Assembly (NCBI RefSeq): GCF_002836975.1 | Contig: NZ_NIJK01000032.1 | Span: 20,886 to 84,885 of the forward strand | Origin: Shewanella indica | GTDB taxonomy: Bacteria > Pseudomonadota > Gammaproteobacteria > Enterobacterales > Shewanellaceae | Direction of reading: 5' to 3' | Length of the DNA: 64,000 nt | Shown here: positions 41,836 to 53,700 of the stretch, piece by piece | Position numbering within the stretch: the first letter of the stretch is position 1 | How the letters are laid out: the number at the start of each line of letters is the position of its first letter | Program-made: the position numbers and the translations under genes | The notes under the pieces: generated by a model | Databases searched by the model: none | Told to the model about the DNA's origin: nothing | Seen by the model: only the letters and a program-made list of their open reading frames with translations

Positions 41836-43635
41836 TTAACCTCCAAATTGCATCTGGTACAGCTTGGCGTACGTCCCATCCTTTTCCAACAGACTCTGGT
41901 GAGTACCGCGCTCGAGGATCTTACCCTGATCGACCACCAAAATCTGATCGGCACTCTCAATGGTCGACAGTCTGTGGGCAATCACAATCGAGGTGCGATT
42001 GCGGCGCAGGTTATCCAGCCCCTTTTGAATCGCCTTCTCTGATTCGGTATCCAGTGCCGAGGTTGCCTCATCGAGGATCAACACAGGGGCATCTCTGAGG
42101 ATGGCTCTGGCAATGGCGATCCGCTGGCGTTGACCACCGGACAGCATCACGCCGTTCTCACCTATCTCGGTATCCAATCCTTGGGGCAAGGTTTCGATAA
42201 ACTCCATCGCATAGGCCAATCTGGCAGCGTTTTCTATCTGCTCCCGGGTAGCCTCGCCTGGGTAAGCATAAGCAATATTGTTGGCTATGGTGTCGTTGAA
42301 CAGGGTGACCTGCTGCGACACCAAGGCGACCTGGCTACGCAGACACTTGAGTGAATAGTCGTAAATACTGACATCATCCAGGGTGATCTCCCCCTGCTTG
42401 AGCCCGGTGTAGAAACGGGTCACCAGACTGGCGATAGTCGACTTGCCCGAGCCTGAACGGCCCACCAGCGCCAGAGTCTGTCCCTGACGCACTTCAAAGT
42501 CGATATTCTCTAGCGCCAAACGCTCCTGCCCGGGATAACCAAAGCTGACATTATCGAAACGCAGATTGCCCTCAACCCGCTCTACTGTGTGGGTACCGCT
42601 ATCGGATTCCCCCGGGGTATCCAGCAGCTCAAACACTGTGGTACAGGCGGCAATACCCCGTTGAAACTCGGCGTTGACCCGGGTCAGGTTCTTGATAGGC
42701 TGCAACATAGCCAGCATGGCGCCCAGGATAGTGGCAAAGGTACCCGCCGTCAGTTCATCCTTCAGACTGTCAAAGCTGGCAGCATAGAGCACAAAGGCCA
42801 ATGCAAAGGAGCCTATGATCATGATAAGCGGCTGGCTGATGGCCTGAGCCGCCGCCAATTTCATGTTCTGATAACGGTTGTGATCGTTGACCTTGGCAAA
42901 GCGATCGGCCTCTGTCTTCTGACCACCGAAAGACAATACGTTCTTGTGGCCCTTGATCATCTGCTCGGTCACAGCAGTCACCGAGCCCATGGCCCCCTGG
43001 ATCTGCCGCGATACTTTACGGAAGCGGCGGCTGACAACGGCAATCACCACCCCGATGAAAGGACCAATGATCAGAATACACAGTGACAGTTTCCAGGAGT
43101 AATAGAACATCAACCCCAGCATGCCTATGACAGTAACGCTGTCTCTCACCAAGGTGATCAGCGCACTGCCGGAGGCTCTGGCAATTTGCTCTGTGTCAAA
43201 GGTCACTTTGGAGATCAAGGAACCTGTGTTTTCCCTGTCCATATAGCTGACAGGCAGCGACAGTATGTGTTCAAACACCTGCTGACGCATGTCCTGAATA
43301 AGCTTGGCGCTGATATAAGAGATGCCATAGGTAGAGACAAAGTTGGCCACCCCCCGAAGACTGAATAGCCCCACTACCACAAAGGGGGCCATGGTCAACA
43401 CATCCGAGCTGGCATTAAACCCTTTGGAGGTGCCCAGCTCGACGCCGGCCACGACAGAATTATTGGCAAACCCCTCATCGATAAAAGGTTTCACAAAAGC
43501 GATAAAAGTAGCGTCCACAACCCCATAGGTGATCAACGCCAGAATCGAGATGACAAATACCCCTTTGAGGGGCTTGAGATAGGTCAGCAAACGTCTGAAA
43601 ACTGTCCAGACTTCACGTTGTTGAGATGTGCTCAT
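41836..43635 (-). CDS. msbA: Lipid A export ABC transporter MsbA
   Basis: MsbA is a homodimeric ABC exporter that flips lipid A-core across the inner membrane. The 599-residue product has six transmembrane helices in the first 340 residues and a C-terminal ATPase: Walker A GRSGSGKST, Q-loop SQQVTLFND, ABC signature LSGGQRQRIAIARAI, Walker B PVLILDEATSALD and switch histidine IVIAHRLS. The stop is immediately followed by lpxK. ComEC ends 33 bases upstream, so msbA is in the comEC-msbA-lpxK-ycaR operon. Confidence 0.97.
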   Translation of the reverse strand: MSTSQQREVWTVFRRLLTYLKPLKGVFVISILALITYGVVDATFIAFVKPFIDEGFANNSVVAGVELGTSKGFNASSDVLTMAPFVVVGLFSLRGVANFVSTYGISYISAKLIQDMRQQVFEHILSLPVSYMDRENTGSLISKVTFDTEQIARASGSALITLVRDSVTVIGMLGLMFYYSWKLSLCILIIGPFIGVVIAVVSRRFRKVSRQIQGAMGSVTAVTEQMIKGHKNVLSFGGQKTEADRFAKVNDHNRYQNMKLAAAQAISQPLIMIIGSFALAFVLYAASFDSLKDELTAGTFATILGAMLAMLQPIKNLTRVNAEFQRGIAACTTVFELLDTPGESDSGTHTVERVEGNLRFDNVSFGYPGQERLALENIDFEVRQGQTLALVGRSGSGKSTIASLVTRFYTGLKQGEITLDDVSIYDYSLKCLRSQVALVSQQVTLFNDTIANNIAYAYPGEATREQIENAARLAYAMEFIETLPQGLDTEIGENGVMLSGGQRQRIAIARAILRDAPVLILDEATSALDTESEKAIQKGLDNLRRNRTSIVIAHRLSTIESADQILVVDQGKILERGTHQSLLEKDGTYAKLYQMQFGG

Positions 43636-43668
43636 CAGCGAAACTATATTTATGACAAAGTCGCCATT

Positions 43669-46068
43669 CTACTCTGGATTCCCTGCCATACCAAACCCAA
43701 ACAAGCGGTTATACCAAAATGGCGCCAGATCCTGGCGGTAACTGTGCACTGTGTAACCTTGCCCATCAAAGTGGATACTCACCTGCCCCAGCTCGCCGGA
43801 AATCAAGGCTTGGGCGCCAAAGGCCCGATACCTCAAACGTATCTCCTCCTTGGGAAATCCCCAGCGATTGCCATGCCCGGCCGCAAACAACACCCACTCA
43901 GGTGCTATTGCGCCGATAAACTCAGGGTGAGATGAGGTGCGACTGCCATGATGGGGCGCCAGTAAAATATCACTCTCAAGTGAGCCTTTTCCATGCAATA
44001 AGGCGACCTCACCGGCCAGTTCTATATCCCCCGGCAGCAGCACGCTATGATGACCATCGAAGAGCTGCAGCACGCAAGAGCCGTTATTGCCAGGCTCAGG
44101 TACTTGGGGGCCAAGAAAGTTCAGCTCTATCCCTTGCCAATCGAGCATCCCCGGGCGGCAGCCCCTGTGCCAACGCTTTGAATAACGGCTCTTGAGCTCA
44201 GACACATCGGTGATCAACCCTGCCTTGTCAAAGGCCTGCATCAGCACTTGGGCGCCACCGGCGTGGTCATTATCGCCATGGCTGATAATCAGGTAATCAA
44301 GTTTGGTCACGCCTTTGGCACCAAGAAAAGGCACTATCACCCGCTCGGCGTAGCTGAAACGCTCGCCAAAGGCCGCACCTGTATCATAAAGCAATGCATG
44401 TGGCCCTTTTTGTACCACCACAGCCAGCCCCTGGCCCACATCCAACATATGCATTTGCCAGCCCTTGGGTTTGAGCAGGCCAAGCCATAGCCCGAGCTGC
44501 AGTACAAAGGGTAATATCAGCAGCATCGCCACGCCCCGGCCCTTGGGCAACATACGCCAACAAAACCATGCCGGAAACAACAATAGCGCCGCGGCGCTGA
44601 GAGCCTGCGGCAACATGAGCCAGCCACCGGGAAGCTGACTATTGAACTGCCATAATTTTTGCACCGGCCAGAGACTGAAAGCCGCCAGTTGCCAAGGCAT
44701 AAGTGCCACAGCATCCATCCCCAAGGCGGAGAACACCGACCACAGCAGCAGTGCCAGCAGCGCCAGGGGGATCACCAGCAAACTGAACCAAGGCACCAAC
44801 AGCAAGTTGAGCCACAGGCTGTGAACCGTCACGGCGCCGAAGAGTATCGCCTGCAGTAGCGACAGCCCCAGACAAAGGCGCCACTGTATTGCCCAGAATG
44901 CCAAGGCCCAGCGCTTGAGCTTGGCTGGCCAGTGGGTCAGTACTTGCTCCTGCTCCAGAGCCTTAGGATTATGAACTTGATAATTAAGGCTCAACAAAAT
45001 TAACGCCAACGCCGAAAATGACAACCAAAAGCCGCCGCTGAGACTGGCCAAGGGATCTATCAAGAGTACGCAGGCCAGTGCCCACAACAGCCGCTCCCAG
45101 GCCGAGGTATAGCGCATCATTAAAGTCGATAACACCAGCAAACACAGCATCAACAAGGCTCTTTGGGTGGCAATGGCAAAACCTGCCAGATAGGCATAAA
45201 AGAGTGCCATCAGCAACGCCGCCAAAGATGCCAGTACCAGATTGCGCCGCCCATAGACAGGTGCCCAACGCTTGAGCGCTCCAAAACTCAGCAGATAACA
45301 CCAGAAGGCGACAACCGAAAGATGCAACCCCGAAATCGCCACCAAGTGGGCATTACCGGACTGGCGCAACTCTTGCCAGCGCGCCTCAGAGAAGAGTGAC
45401 CGCTCACCCAAGGTCAGCGCCAGCAGCAGATCGCCGCCCTCAATTTCGGCCAATACTGGAGTTAACTCCGTGACCAAACGTGCCCTGAGCCCAGTTGATG
45501 GCAACAGCCGCTCGGCGGATATTACCTGGCCTCTGGCGGTTATCCGCTCACCGAGCAGATAACGCTGACGATTGAAGCCGCCCTGATTAAGCACGGCGGC
45601 AAAGGATCTGGGTTTGACTTCAAACTGCCACACCTCACCCAATTGCGGCGATGGCAATGCATCTCCCTGCCAGCTCAAACGCCACTTTGGAGCCAGGGGC
45701 GCCCAAAGGGTTAAAGAATTATCATCAATTGGCCGAATATCCATGCGGATCCAGTCGCCGTTTGCAGAAACTAGTGATATGATTTCGCCCCGCAGTGTCT
45801 GATTAACAGACGTTTCAGAGCTGAATGATGAGTCAGTAAGGCTTTTAATATCAATGACTAACTGACAGTAAACACTGACCCACAGCACGCCGCCCAAAGC
45901 ACCATAGAGCAAAGCACTTCCCTTGGGAACCCAGCTCCCGCTCCAGACTCTGAGGCACAGTACCAACAGCACTGCAATAATTGGCAATGAGAATAAGGGC
46001 GGTATCCAAGGCCAAAGCATGGCCGAAAGTACGGCGATGCCAAAGCCCGATAAGCATTGATTCATCAT
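43669..46068 (-). CDS. comEC: ComEC/Rec2 DNA internalisation protein
   Basis: ComEC forms the inner-membrane channel for single-stranded DNA in natural transformation. The 799-residue product shows the N-terminal DUF4131 region, a competence domain with many membrane spans (SGNAHLVAISGLHLSVVAFW is the signature) and a C-terminal metallo-beta-lactamase domain (ISHGDNDHAGGAQVLMQ, APHHGSRTSSHPEF). The ATG at 46068 lies only 29 bases from the divergent DUF2062 start. Upstream type IV pilus functions such as pilW at the left edge are consistent with competence, but uptake activity is not implied. Confidence 0.95.
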   Translation of the reverse strand: MMNQCLSGFGIAVLSAMLWPWIPPLFSLPIIAVLLVLCLRVWSGSWVPKGSALLYGALGGVLWVSVYCQLVIDIKSLTDSSFSSETSVNQTLRGEIISLVSANGDWIRMDIRPIDDNSLTLWAPLAPKWRLSWQGDALPSPQLGEVWQFEVKPRSFAAVLNQGGFNRQRYLLGERITARGQVISAERLLPSTGLRARLVTELTPVLAEIEGGDLLLALTLGERSLFSEARWQELRQSGNAHLVAISGLHLSVVAFWCYLLSFGALKRWAPVYGRRNLVLASLAALLMALFYAYLAGFAIATQRALLMLCLLVLSTLMMRYTSAWERLLWALACVLLIDPLASLSGGFWLSFSALALILLSLNYQVHNPKALEQEQVLTHWPAKLKRWALAFWAIQWRLCLGLSLLQAILFGAVTVHSLWLNLLLVPWFSLLVIPLALLALLLWSVFSALGMDAVALMPWQLAAFSLWPVQKLWQFNSQLPGGWLMLPQALSAAALLLFPAWFCWRMLPKGRGVAMLLILPFVLQLGLWLGLLKPKGWQMHMLDVGQGLAVVVQKGPHALLYDTGAAFGERFSYAERVIVPFLGAKGVTKLDYLIISHGDNDHAGGAQVLMQAFDKAGLITDVSELKSRYSKRWHRGCRPGMLDWQGIELNFLGPQVPEPGNNGSCVLQLFDGHHSVLLPGDIELAGEVALLHGKGSLESDILLAPHHGSRTSSHPEFIGAIAPEWVLFAAGHGNRWGFPKEEIRLRYRAFGAQALISGELGQVSIHFDGQGYTVHSYRQDLAPFWYNRLFGFGMAGNPE

Positions 46069-46097
46069 TGAGTAATTTAAGACAGCAATCTGAGCCT

Positions 46098-46604
46098 ATG
46101 CCAAAAAAGATCATTCAGAGATTCATGCCCGATCCGGAGAAACTGAGGAATCATAAACACCTCAAGATCTTCGGCAGCCTGCTGAACAAACCCAATCTTT
46201 GGGCACTGAATCGCCGCTCTGCCCCCGGCGCCTTCGCCATAGGCCTGTTTGTTGCCTGGATGCCAATGCCGTTTCAAATGGTGCTGGCGGCGGCGCTGGC
46301 AATCTATTTTCATGTCAACCTGCCGGTGTCGGTCGCCTTGGTTTGGATTACCAACCCAGTAACTATGCCGGCCATGTTTTATCTGGCTTATTTGATAGGT
46401 GCCAAGCTGCTCAATCACCCGCCGCAGCAGTTTGTCTTCGAAGCCAGTTGGGCCTGGATAGAATCCTCCATCAGCACCATAGGCCCACCTTTCCTGTTCG
46501 GTTGTTTGGTATTGGGTGTGGTCAGTGCCCTGACGGGATATTTTGTGATCAAGAGTGCCTGGCAGTACTCCATCTATCTGCAGTGGCAAAAACGACGTAA
46601 GTAA
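46098..46604 (+). CDS. DUF2062 membrane protein
   Basis: This 168-residue membrane protein matches DUF2062: a basic N-terminus (PKKIIQRFMPDPEKLRNHKH), RRSAPGAFAIGLFVAWMPMP, then ITNPVTMPAMFYLAYLIG and a C-terminal span (FGCLVLGVVSALTGYFVI). Function is not established. ATG 46098 is chosen because family similarity begins there; the frame extends upstream into comEC. It is divergent from comEC with a very short gap, and a strong bidirectional terminator follows. Confidence 0.88.
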   Translation: MPKKIIQRFMPDPEKLRNHKHLKIFGSLLNKPNLWALNRRSAPGAFAIGLFVAWMPMPFQMVLAAALAIYFHVNLPVSVALVWITNPVTMPAMFYLAYLIGAKLLNHPPQQFVFEASWAWIESSISTIGPPFLFGCLVLGVVSALTGYFVIKSAWQYSIYLQWQKRRK

Positions 46605-46711
46605 TTGCTGCTCGCTGTAACGTCACTGGAGCGGCCCAATTCAGAGATACTTCAGGGATACATAGTTTTAGCGCTAACCAAACTTGGCAACCCAAAGCAT
46701 ATTCAGCCAGT

Positions 46712-46751
46712 AAAAAGCAAGAACCCGGCCATGACCGGGTTCTTGCTTTTT
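46712..46751. terminator. Strong bidirectional terminator between DUF2062 and lolE
   Basis: A 17-bp perfect stem (AAAAAGCAAGAACCCGG and its complement) around loop CCATGA lies between the convergent DUF2062 and lolE genes. A and T tracts at the outer ends allow termination in both directions. Confidence 0.93.
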
Positions 46752-46770
46752 AGGATTTGCCTGTCGCTTA

Positions 46771-48030
46771 TCAGCGCCCGGCCAGGGCGGTTGCCGGGGC
46801 GATGCGACTGGCCCTGAACGCCGGATACAGAGTAGCTAGCAGACTCATCAGCAGCGCCATAGTGACCACGGCCAACACATCGGTGAGCTCGAGCCTGGAT
46901 GGCAAGAAATCGATAAAATAGATATCCCCCGAGAGCAACTTATGCCCGGTCAACTGCTCAATCCCCTTGGCGATGGCCGAAAGATTCTTGGCCAGCAATA
47001 CCCCCAACAAGGATCCTATGGCACAGCCAAGCACACCATTGAGCGCGCCCTGGACAATAAATACCAGCATCACGGCGCCGCGCTTAAGTCCCATGGTCAT
47101 CAAGATGGCGATTTCCGAAGCCTTGTCACGCACCGCCATCACCAGGGTGGAGACTATGTTGAAACAGGCCACACCTATTACCAATGCCAGCACCAGATAC
47201 ATGACGGTGCGCACCAGCTGAATATCCTGGTAGAGGTGGCCCTGGGTGCGGGTCCAGTCGTTGAGATACAAAGTCTGGCTCTGGGCATAACCCAGCTCGC
47301 GAATCAGCCGCGGCGCTTCAAATACCCGCTCAACCTTGATTCTCACCCCGGTCACCTCGTCTGCAAGCCCTAGCAGGCGCTGGGCATAGGCCATGGGTAC
47401 ATAAGCTGTGGTGTATTCAAGCTCGCCGCCGAGACGAAAACTGCCGCTTATCAACAACGAATGACTGCGGGCCTGCGCCAGTTGACCACTGCCCTGACCA
47501 TGGGGTGATGGCAGATAGAGGGTCAGGCGATCACCCACTTTAAGTCCCAGTTTGTCCAGCATTCCCTGGCCCAGCACTATATGATTGCTGTCGCCCTCAA
47601 GGCTCTGCCAGCTTTCCTGTGTCAGATACTGACTCAGGGTCGAAACCCGCGCTTCGGCCTCGGGGTTAACCCCCACCACAGACAAGCCGACAAAACCGCC
47701 CGGCTTTTGCACCAAGCCCTGCATGCGTACCAGCGGAGCGGCGGCGCTGATGCCGTCGATTTGCTCGGCGTCCGACACTATCTGACGCCAATCGTGAATA
47801 GGTTCGCGGACCTGACTCAACTCCCCTTGGGGCACAACCCCGAGCAAGCGCTGCTCCAGCTCGCGCTCAAAGCCGTTCATCGCCGACAGCACCAGAATAA
47901 GCACGGCAACCCCGAGGGCGATACCTGCGGTAGAAGCAAAAGAGATAAAACTGATAAAACTGCTGCTCTGGCGGGCACGGTAAAAGCGCCAGCCGATGAC
48001 CAGGGGCAGCAAGGCGGGATGCGCCGTCAT
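46771..48030 (-). CDS. lolE: Lipoprotein-releasing ABC transporter permease LolE
   Basis: LolE is the second membrane subunit of LolCDE, which extracts outer-membrane lipoproteins and passes them to LolA. The 419-residue product has the N-terminal span [20 protein letters not shown], a long periplasmic MacB-like loop, and three C-terminal spans ([60 protein letters not shown]). Its ATG overlaps the lolD stop (ATGA). The lolC-lolD-lolE order is standard; calling this copy E rather than C rests on position. Confidence 0.93.
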   Translation of the reverse strand: MTAHPALLPLVIGWRFYRARQSSSFISFISFASTAGIALGVAVLILVLSAMNGFERELEQRLLGVVPQGELSQVREPIHDWRQIVSDAEQIDGISAAAPLVRMQGLVQKPGGFVGLSVVGVNPEAEARVSTLSQYLTQESWQSLEGDSNHIVLGQGMLDKLGLKVGDRLTLYLPSPHGQGSGQLAQARSHSLLISGSFRLGGELEYTTAYVPMAYAQRLLGLADEVTGVRIKVERVFEAPRLIRELGYAQSQTLYLNDWTRTQGHLYQDIQLVRTVMYLVLALVIGVACFNIVSTLVMAVRDKASEIAILMTMGLKRGAVMLVFIVQGALNGVLGCAIGSLLGVLLAKNLSAIAKGIEQLTGHKLLSGDIYFIDFLPSRLELTDVLAVVTMALLMSLLATLYPAFRASRIAPATALAGR

Positions 48031-48743
48031 TGGCCCGCCTCCGGCGTCGACAAACGACCATCGACCATCTGCAGCTGCCTATCCATCCTGGCCGCCAATT
48101 GATGATCATGGGTTACCACCACAAAAGCCGTGCCCAGTTGCGAGGCCAGCTCGCGGATAAGCTCATAGACAGCCTCGCCGCTGTGGGCATCCAGGTTCCC
48201 TGTGGGTTCATCGGCAAGAACCACTTTGGGGCTGTTGATCAAGGCCCTGGCAATGGCCACCCGCTGGCGCTCACCACCGGAAAGCTCCGCCGGGGTGTGA
48301 TCCAATCTATGTCCCAGCCCCACTCTTTCGAGCAAGGCCCTGGCCTGTGCTCGCACTTCCGCCTTGGGTCGACCGGCAATCAGCCCCGGCATGGCCACGT
48401 TTTCCAGGGCGTTGAATTCGGGTAACAGATGATGAAACTGGTAGATAAAGCCCATCGCCTGATTGCGCAGCTGTGCCTGGCGTGAAGCCGAAGCCTTGTA
48501 TAAGTCCTCGCCCTCGAGCAATACCTGACCGGCAGAAGGCTTATCCAGGGTGCCAAGAATATGCAGCAAGGTACTCTTGCCCGAGCCAGAACTGCCGACA
48601 ATCGCCAACTGCTCCCCCGGATACACCTTGAGGTCGACCTGCTCCAGCACCTTGGTGCTGAGCTTGCCTTCCTGATAACTCTTGCTGACGGCTTTGGCTT
48701 CAAGGAGCGCGGCTTGTTGCATGGTATTGATTCTCTTATTCAT
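48027..48743 (-). CDS. lolD: Lipoprotein-releasing ABC transporter ATPase LolD
   Basis: LolD powers lipoprotein release. The product (238 residues from ATG 48743; an alternative ATG at 48722 removes seven residues) has Walker [11 protein letters not shown]-loop and the LolD motif [23 protein letters not shown] signature [15 protein letters not shown], and Walker [14 protein letters not shown]. The longer start overlaps the lolC stop by eight bases, and the shorter start has AAGAGAA upstream. Confidence 0.96.
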   Translation of the reverse strand: MNKRINTMQQAALLEAKAVSKSYQEGKLSTKVLEQVDLKVYPGEQLAIVGSSGSGKSTLLHILGTLDKPSAGQVLLEGEDLYKASASRQAQLRNQAMGFIYQFHHLLPEFNALENVAMPGLIAGRPKAEVRAQARALLERVGLGHRLDHTPAELSGGERQRVAIARALINSPKVVLADEPTGNLDAHSGEAVYELIRELASQLGTAFVVVTHDHQLAARMDRQLQMVDGRLSTPEAGQ

Positions 48744-49968
48744 ATCTAAGTGCAGTCGCAGGTTCTACCCGGGCGGCCCGAATGGCCGGGTACAAGGTGG
48801 CGGCCAGGGTCATCAGCAGAGTGCCGATGGCGATAAGCACCAGTTGCTGCGGTTCCAGCTGCACGGGTAACCTCTGCCCGGCGCCCAATACAGCAATCCC
48901 CAGGGTCGACAGCAGCGGATTGATGTTGAGGGTGGCCACTATGCCAACCCCGAGGCCCAGCGCCAGGCCTATCAGAGCGTTGAGGGAGCCCTGGGAGATA
49001 AAAATGGTCATGATATCCAGCCTGCCCAGCCCCTGGGTCTTGAGCACTGCGACATCGGCAGTTTTATCCACCACCATCATCACCAGCGCCGAGACAATAT
49101 TGAAGGCTGCCACCGCGACAATCAGGCTTAACATCAAAGACATCATGTTCTTTTCCATCTTCACCGCGGCGAAGAGATGGCCATAACTGTCACGCCAGTC
49201 GCTGACGCTCACCTCAACGCCCTTAGCTTCGAACAAATGTTCAACCTTGGGCGTCAGCGCCGGGGCGCTGAAGGGGTCGCTCAGAAACAGCCTGAGATCC
49301 TGAATTTGCTTTGGCGACTGACGCATCAAACGGCGGGCATCTTCATAGTGCAGAAAAGCCACCCCGGCATCGACCTGAGAACCCATCTCAAAAATACCCG
49401 CCACTTCAAAAATTCGCTGGCTGGGAACCGGCCCAAGCGGCGAGTACACCACACCATCACCGCTGAGCAGGCGCAGCTTGTCTCCGGTGGCAACATTAAG
49501 CCGCCGTGCCAGCTCTGAGCCCAACAACACCCGGTAGCTGCCGCTGCTGAGCGAATCGAAGGCATCCAGATAAGCATGTTTGGCTACAACCGAGAGATTT
49601 TTTTCGGCCTCGGGGTAGATGCCATAGAGCTGCACCGCACTGATATTGTCGGCCGACTGGGCCATCGCCTGGGTGGTCGCAGAGGGCGCCAGCCCAAGCA
49701 CGCCGGGCAATTGCTGTAAATCACCTTTAAAGCTTTGCCAGTCATCAAAAGAGTGGTCTGTATGTACTGTCAGTTGTGGAATGGCCCCCAGGATACGGGT
49801 CTTGAGCTGGCCTTCCAGGCCGTTCATCACAGAGCTGACAATAATCAATGCTGCCACCCCGAGAAAAATCCCGCTGACGGCGAAGAAGGTAATAAAGGAA
49901 GCAAAAGCGTTGGCCTTGCGGGCACGCCAGTAACGATAACCTATGTAAAATGAGAGTCCCGGATTCAT
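48736..49968 (-). CDS. lolC: Lipoprotein-releasing ABC transporter permease LolC
   Basis: This is the first gene of lolCDE: a 410-residue permease with an N-terminal span ([20 protein letters not shown]), periplasmic domain ([20 protein letters not shown]) and three C-terminal spans ([60 protein letters not shown]). It is paralogous to the lolE product. The upstream region, shared with the divergent PilZ gene, is 96 bases long. Confidence 0.93.
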   Translation of the reverse strand: MNPGLSFYIGYRYWRARKANAFASFITFFAVSGIFLGVAALIIVSSVMNGLEGQLKTRILGAIPQLTVHTDHSFDDWQSFKGDLQQLPGVLGLAPSATTQAMAQSADNISAVQLYGIYPEAEKNLSVVAKHAYLDAFDSLSSGSYRVLLGSELARRLNVATGDKLRLLSGDGVVYSPLGPVPSQRIFEVAGIFEMGSQVDAGVAFLHYEDARRLMRQSPKQIQDLRLFLSDPFSAPALTPKVEHLFEAKGVEVSVSDWRDSYGHLFAAVKMEKNMMSLMLSLIVAVAAFNIVSALVMMVVDKTADVAVLKTQGLGRLDIMTIFISQGSLNALIGLALGLGVGIVATLNINPLLSTLGIAVLGAGQRLPVQLEPQQLVLIAIGTLLMTLAATLYPAIRAARVEPATALRYE

Positions 49969-50064
49969 GAGAGGGATAGCATGTCCTGTGCGCTGCGCTT
50001 GCTAAATCAATGAAGTGGGCACGATAATAGGTGGATTGACCGGGTAAATACAAGAGGCGGGACC

Positions 50065-50661
50065 TTGTTTCCTGAATCCAATCCATACTTCAGCGTGCCC
50101 CACGCCTTCGATGTCTATCTCAGCCTCTGGCCCAAGGACGCTCCCTTGCCGACCGAGAGCCAACTGCTGGCGATGCAATCCACCGGCTTGAAACTGATGA
50201 GCGAGGTCAAGGCGCTGGAAGCCGGCTGTTTGTTGCAGCTGAGGCAACTCGGCGATGAGGGCCGGGCGATAGTCGACTACCTCAAACTCCAGTCCCGTAA
50301 GATAGATCTGGTGTTACAGCACGTATTGGAGCAGGAGAGCCGCGAAGGCCAACACTGCCCCGGGGTGCAATTTGGCGGCAGCGGCGTGCGGGTACTGTTA
50401 CCCCAGGCACTGGACGCCGGTACATTTTGCAAGCTGACCCTGTTTATTCGCGATGAAATCCTGTCCTTGCAGTGTATCGCCTCGGTGCGGGAATGCCGCG
50501 ACGACCCAGACCATGAAGGCCAGTTTCTGGCCGATCTCGACTATCGGGTGATCCAGGATGCCGATATCGAACTCTTGGTCAAGGCCAGTCTCAGCGTGCA
50601 ACAAAAGCAGCTCAAAAGGCGTAAGGCCAGTCAGGATCCCAACTGGCATGAGCCATCCTAA
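50065..50661 (+). CDS. PilZ domain protein
   Basis: This 198-residue protein starts with a TTG at 50065, supported by GAGGCGGGAC upstream. The central and C-terminal part (GVQFGGSGVRVLLPQALDAG, LTLFIRDEILSLQCIASVRE, FLADLDYRVIQDADIELLVK) has the beta-barrel pattern of PilZ cyclic di-GMP-binding domains. The typical RxxxR/DxSxxG motif is only partly seen (the SGVRV region), so ligand binding is uncertain. It lies between lolC (divergent) and mfd, 53 bases before mfd. Confidence 0.75.
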   Translation: MFPESNPYFSVPHAFDVYLSLWPKDAPLPTESQLLAMQSTGLKLMSEVKALEAGCLLQLRQLGDEGRAIVDYLKLQSRKIDLVLQHVLEQESREGQHCPGVQFGGSGVRVLLPQALDAGTFCKLTLFIRDEILSLQCIASVRECRDDPDHEGQFLADLDYRVIQDADIELLVKASLSVQQKQLKRRKASQDPNWHEPS

Positions 50662-50714
50662 ATCTCTACAATGGTGCGCAATCCATTCAGAATGAATCTG
50701 TTATCACATCTTCA

Positions 50715-53700
50715 ATGAATAAGTTTTCTGTACTGGCGCCTGCGGGTGCCCCAAAGGCCGGCGAGATCCGCCATCTCGGCCTCGGTGAAGGCGTGGAACG
50801 CGCGCTGACCTTGGCCAACCTCGCCCGCCAACATCAAGGTGTCAGCCTGTTGGTAACAGCGGATACGCCAACCGCCCTGACACTGGAAGCCGAACTCAAA
50901 TACCTTTTGGGTGATACCCTGCCCGTGTGGTTGTTTCCTGATCGGGAGACCCTGCCCTACGACAGCTTTTCGCCGCATCAGGATCTGATCTCCCAGCGGC
51001 TGGAAACCCTGTCAAGGTTGCCAAGTGCCAAGCGCGCCCTGGTAATAGTGCCCATCAACACCCTGATGGTGCGACTACCGCCCAAGTCTTTCCTGTCGGC
51101 CAATGTGATGTTGCTGAATAAGGGCGACAACTACAGCCTGCAACAGATGCGCGAGCACTTGGTCAGCGCCGGTTATCATCTGGTCGGCCAGGTTTATGAA
51201 CATGGCGAATTTGCCATTCGCGGCTCGATTCTGGATATCTTTCCCATGGGCTCAGCCGAGCCGCTGCGAATTGAACTGTTCGATGATGAAGTGGAATCGA
51301 TTCGCCATTTCGATCCTGAAACCCAACTATCCAAGGAACCCCTGTCGCAGGTACGGATGCTGCCGGCCAAGGAGTTCCCCACAGATGAACGGGCCATAGA
51401 AGGCTTCCGCCAGCGTTATCGGCGCTATTTTGAAGTATTGGTTAAAGAGCCCGAGTCCATCTATCAGCAGGTGAGCCGCCATTTGATGCCCGCCGGTATC
51501 GAAAACTACCTGCCCTTGTTCTTTGATGAAACCGCGACCCTATTCGACTATTTTGCCGGCGATGTGCAACTGCTGACGCTGGGCGACCTGCAGCAGGCCG
51601 CCGATGCACATCTGACGCAGGTGCGCAATCGCTATGAAGACAGGCGCGTCGATCCGCTGCGGCCCTTGCTGGCCCCGGCAGACCTATATCTGTTGACCGA
51701 GCAGCTGTTTGCCGCCTTCAAGCGCTGGCCAAGACTGCAACTGAGCCTGGTGGATGCCCAAAAACAGCAGCAATTGGCTGCAGTAAGCGCGCTGCCGGAT
51801 ATCTCGGTCAACCATAAGCTGAAGCAGCCCTTGCAGGCATTGGCCGACTATATCGCCTCGGCGGGCAGAGTCCTGCTGAGCGCCGAATCCGAAGGCCGCC
51901 GCGAGGCGCTGATGGAGTTGCTGGCCAAGATAGAGTTGCGCCCGGTACTGTTCCCGCATCTCAAGGCGTTTATCGACTCGGATGCACAGCTGGGGTTAAT
52001 CGTCTCGCCCCTTGCCAAGGGCTGCGTACTCCATGAGCCCAAGCTGAGCATAATTTGCGAAACCGAGCTCTTCGGTCAGCGGATCTCCCAGCAGAGGCGG
52101 CGGGAAAAACAGCGCCAGATCAGCAGCGATGCCCAGATTAAAAACCTCGCCGAGCTCAAGGTCGGCCAACCCATAGTGCATCTGGAGCACGGGGTCGCCC
52201 TCTATCAGGGGCTGGAAACCCTGGATACCGGCGGCGTGGTGGCCGAATACCTCAAGCTGGAATACGCCGGTGGCGACAAACTCTATGTGCCTGTGTCATC
52301 GCTGCACCTCATCAGCCGCTACGCCGTGGCGCCGGATGAATCCCCCAACCTCAACAAGTTGGGCAACGAGAGCTGGGCCAAAGCCAAGAAGAAGGCGATA
52401 GAGCGCATTCGTGATGTGGCCGCCGAGCTGCTGGATGTTTACGCTCGCCGTCAGGCCCGCCCCGGCGAGGCCTGTGAACTGGATGAGGCCGAATACGCCC
52501 TGTTCGCCCAGGGTTTCCCGTTCGAAGAGACAGTGGATCAGGAAACCTCCATCGCCGCCGTTCTCGCCGATATGCAGTCACCGGTGGCTATGGACCGTCT
52601 GATCTGTGGTGACGTGGGCTTTGGCAAGACAGAAGTGGCCATGCGCGCCGCCTTTGTTGCCGTCAACGCCGGCAAGCAGGTGGTGGTGTTGGTGCCCACG
52701 ACGCTGCTGGCTCAGCAGCACTATGAAAACTTCAAGGACAGGTTCGCCGACTGGCCGGTGCAGATTGAAGTCATGTCCCGTTTTCGCACCGCCAAAGAGC
52801 AGCAACAGGTGATTGCCGACCTGGCAAACGGCAAGGTGGATATTGTTATCGGCACCCATAAGCTGCTCAACAGCGAGGTAAAATTTGACGCCCTCGGCCT
52901 GCTTATCATAGATGAGGAGCACAGGTTCGGGGTACGGCAGAAAGAGAAGATCAAGGCGCTCAGGGCCAATGTGGACATTCTCACCCTGACGGCGACCCCA
53001 ATTCCCCGCACCCTGAATATGGCCATGTCCGGCATGCGGGATCTGTCGATTATCGCCACCCCGCCGGCCAAACGCCTGGCGGTGAAAACCTTCGTGCGCG
53101 AATACGACAAGGCCAGTGTCCGTGAGGCCATAGAGCGGGAGATCCTCCGCGGCGGCCAGGTCTATTACCTGCACAACAATGTGGAGAGCATAGAGAAACG
53201 CGCCGAGGAGCTACGCGAGCTGTTGCCCGATGCCAGAGTGGTAGTGGCCCACGGCCAGATGCGCGAGCGCGAGCTGGAGCGGGTAATGTCAGATTTTTAC
53301 CACAGACGCTACAACGTGTTGGTGTGTACCACCATTATTGAAACCGGTATCGATGTACCGAGCGCCAACACCATCATCATAGAGCGGGCCGACACCTTCG
53401 GATTGGCGCAGCTGCATCAGCTCAGGGGCCGGGTTGGCCGCTCCCATCACCAGGCTTATGCCTATCTGATGACCCCGCATCCGAAACGCATGACCTCAGA
53501 TGCCCGCAAGCGCCTGGAAGCGATTGACGCCCTGGAGGATCTCGGCGCCGGCTTTATGCTGGCGACTCAGGATCTGGAGATCCGCGGCGCCGGTGAATTG
53601 CTGGGGGATGAGCAGAGCGGCCATATCTCCAAGATAGGCTTCAGCCTCTATATGGAGATGCTGGAGTCGGCGGTCAAGGCGCTGAAACAGGGCAAGGAGC

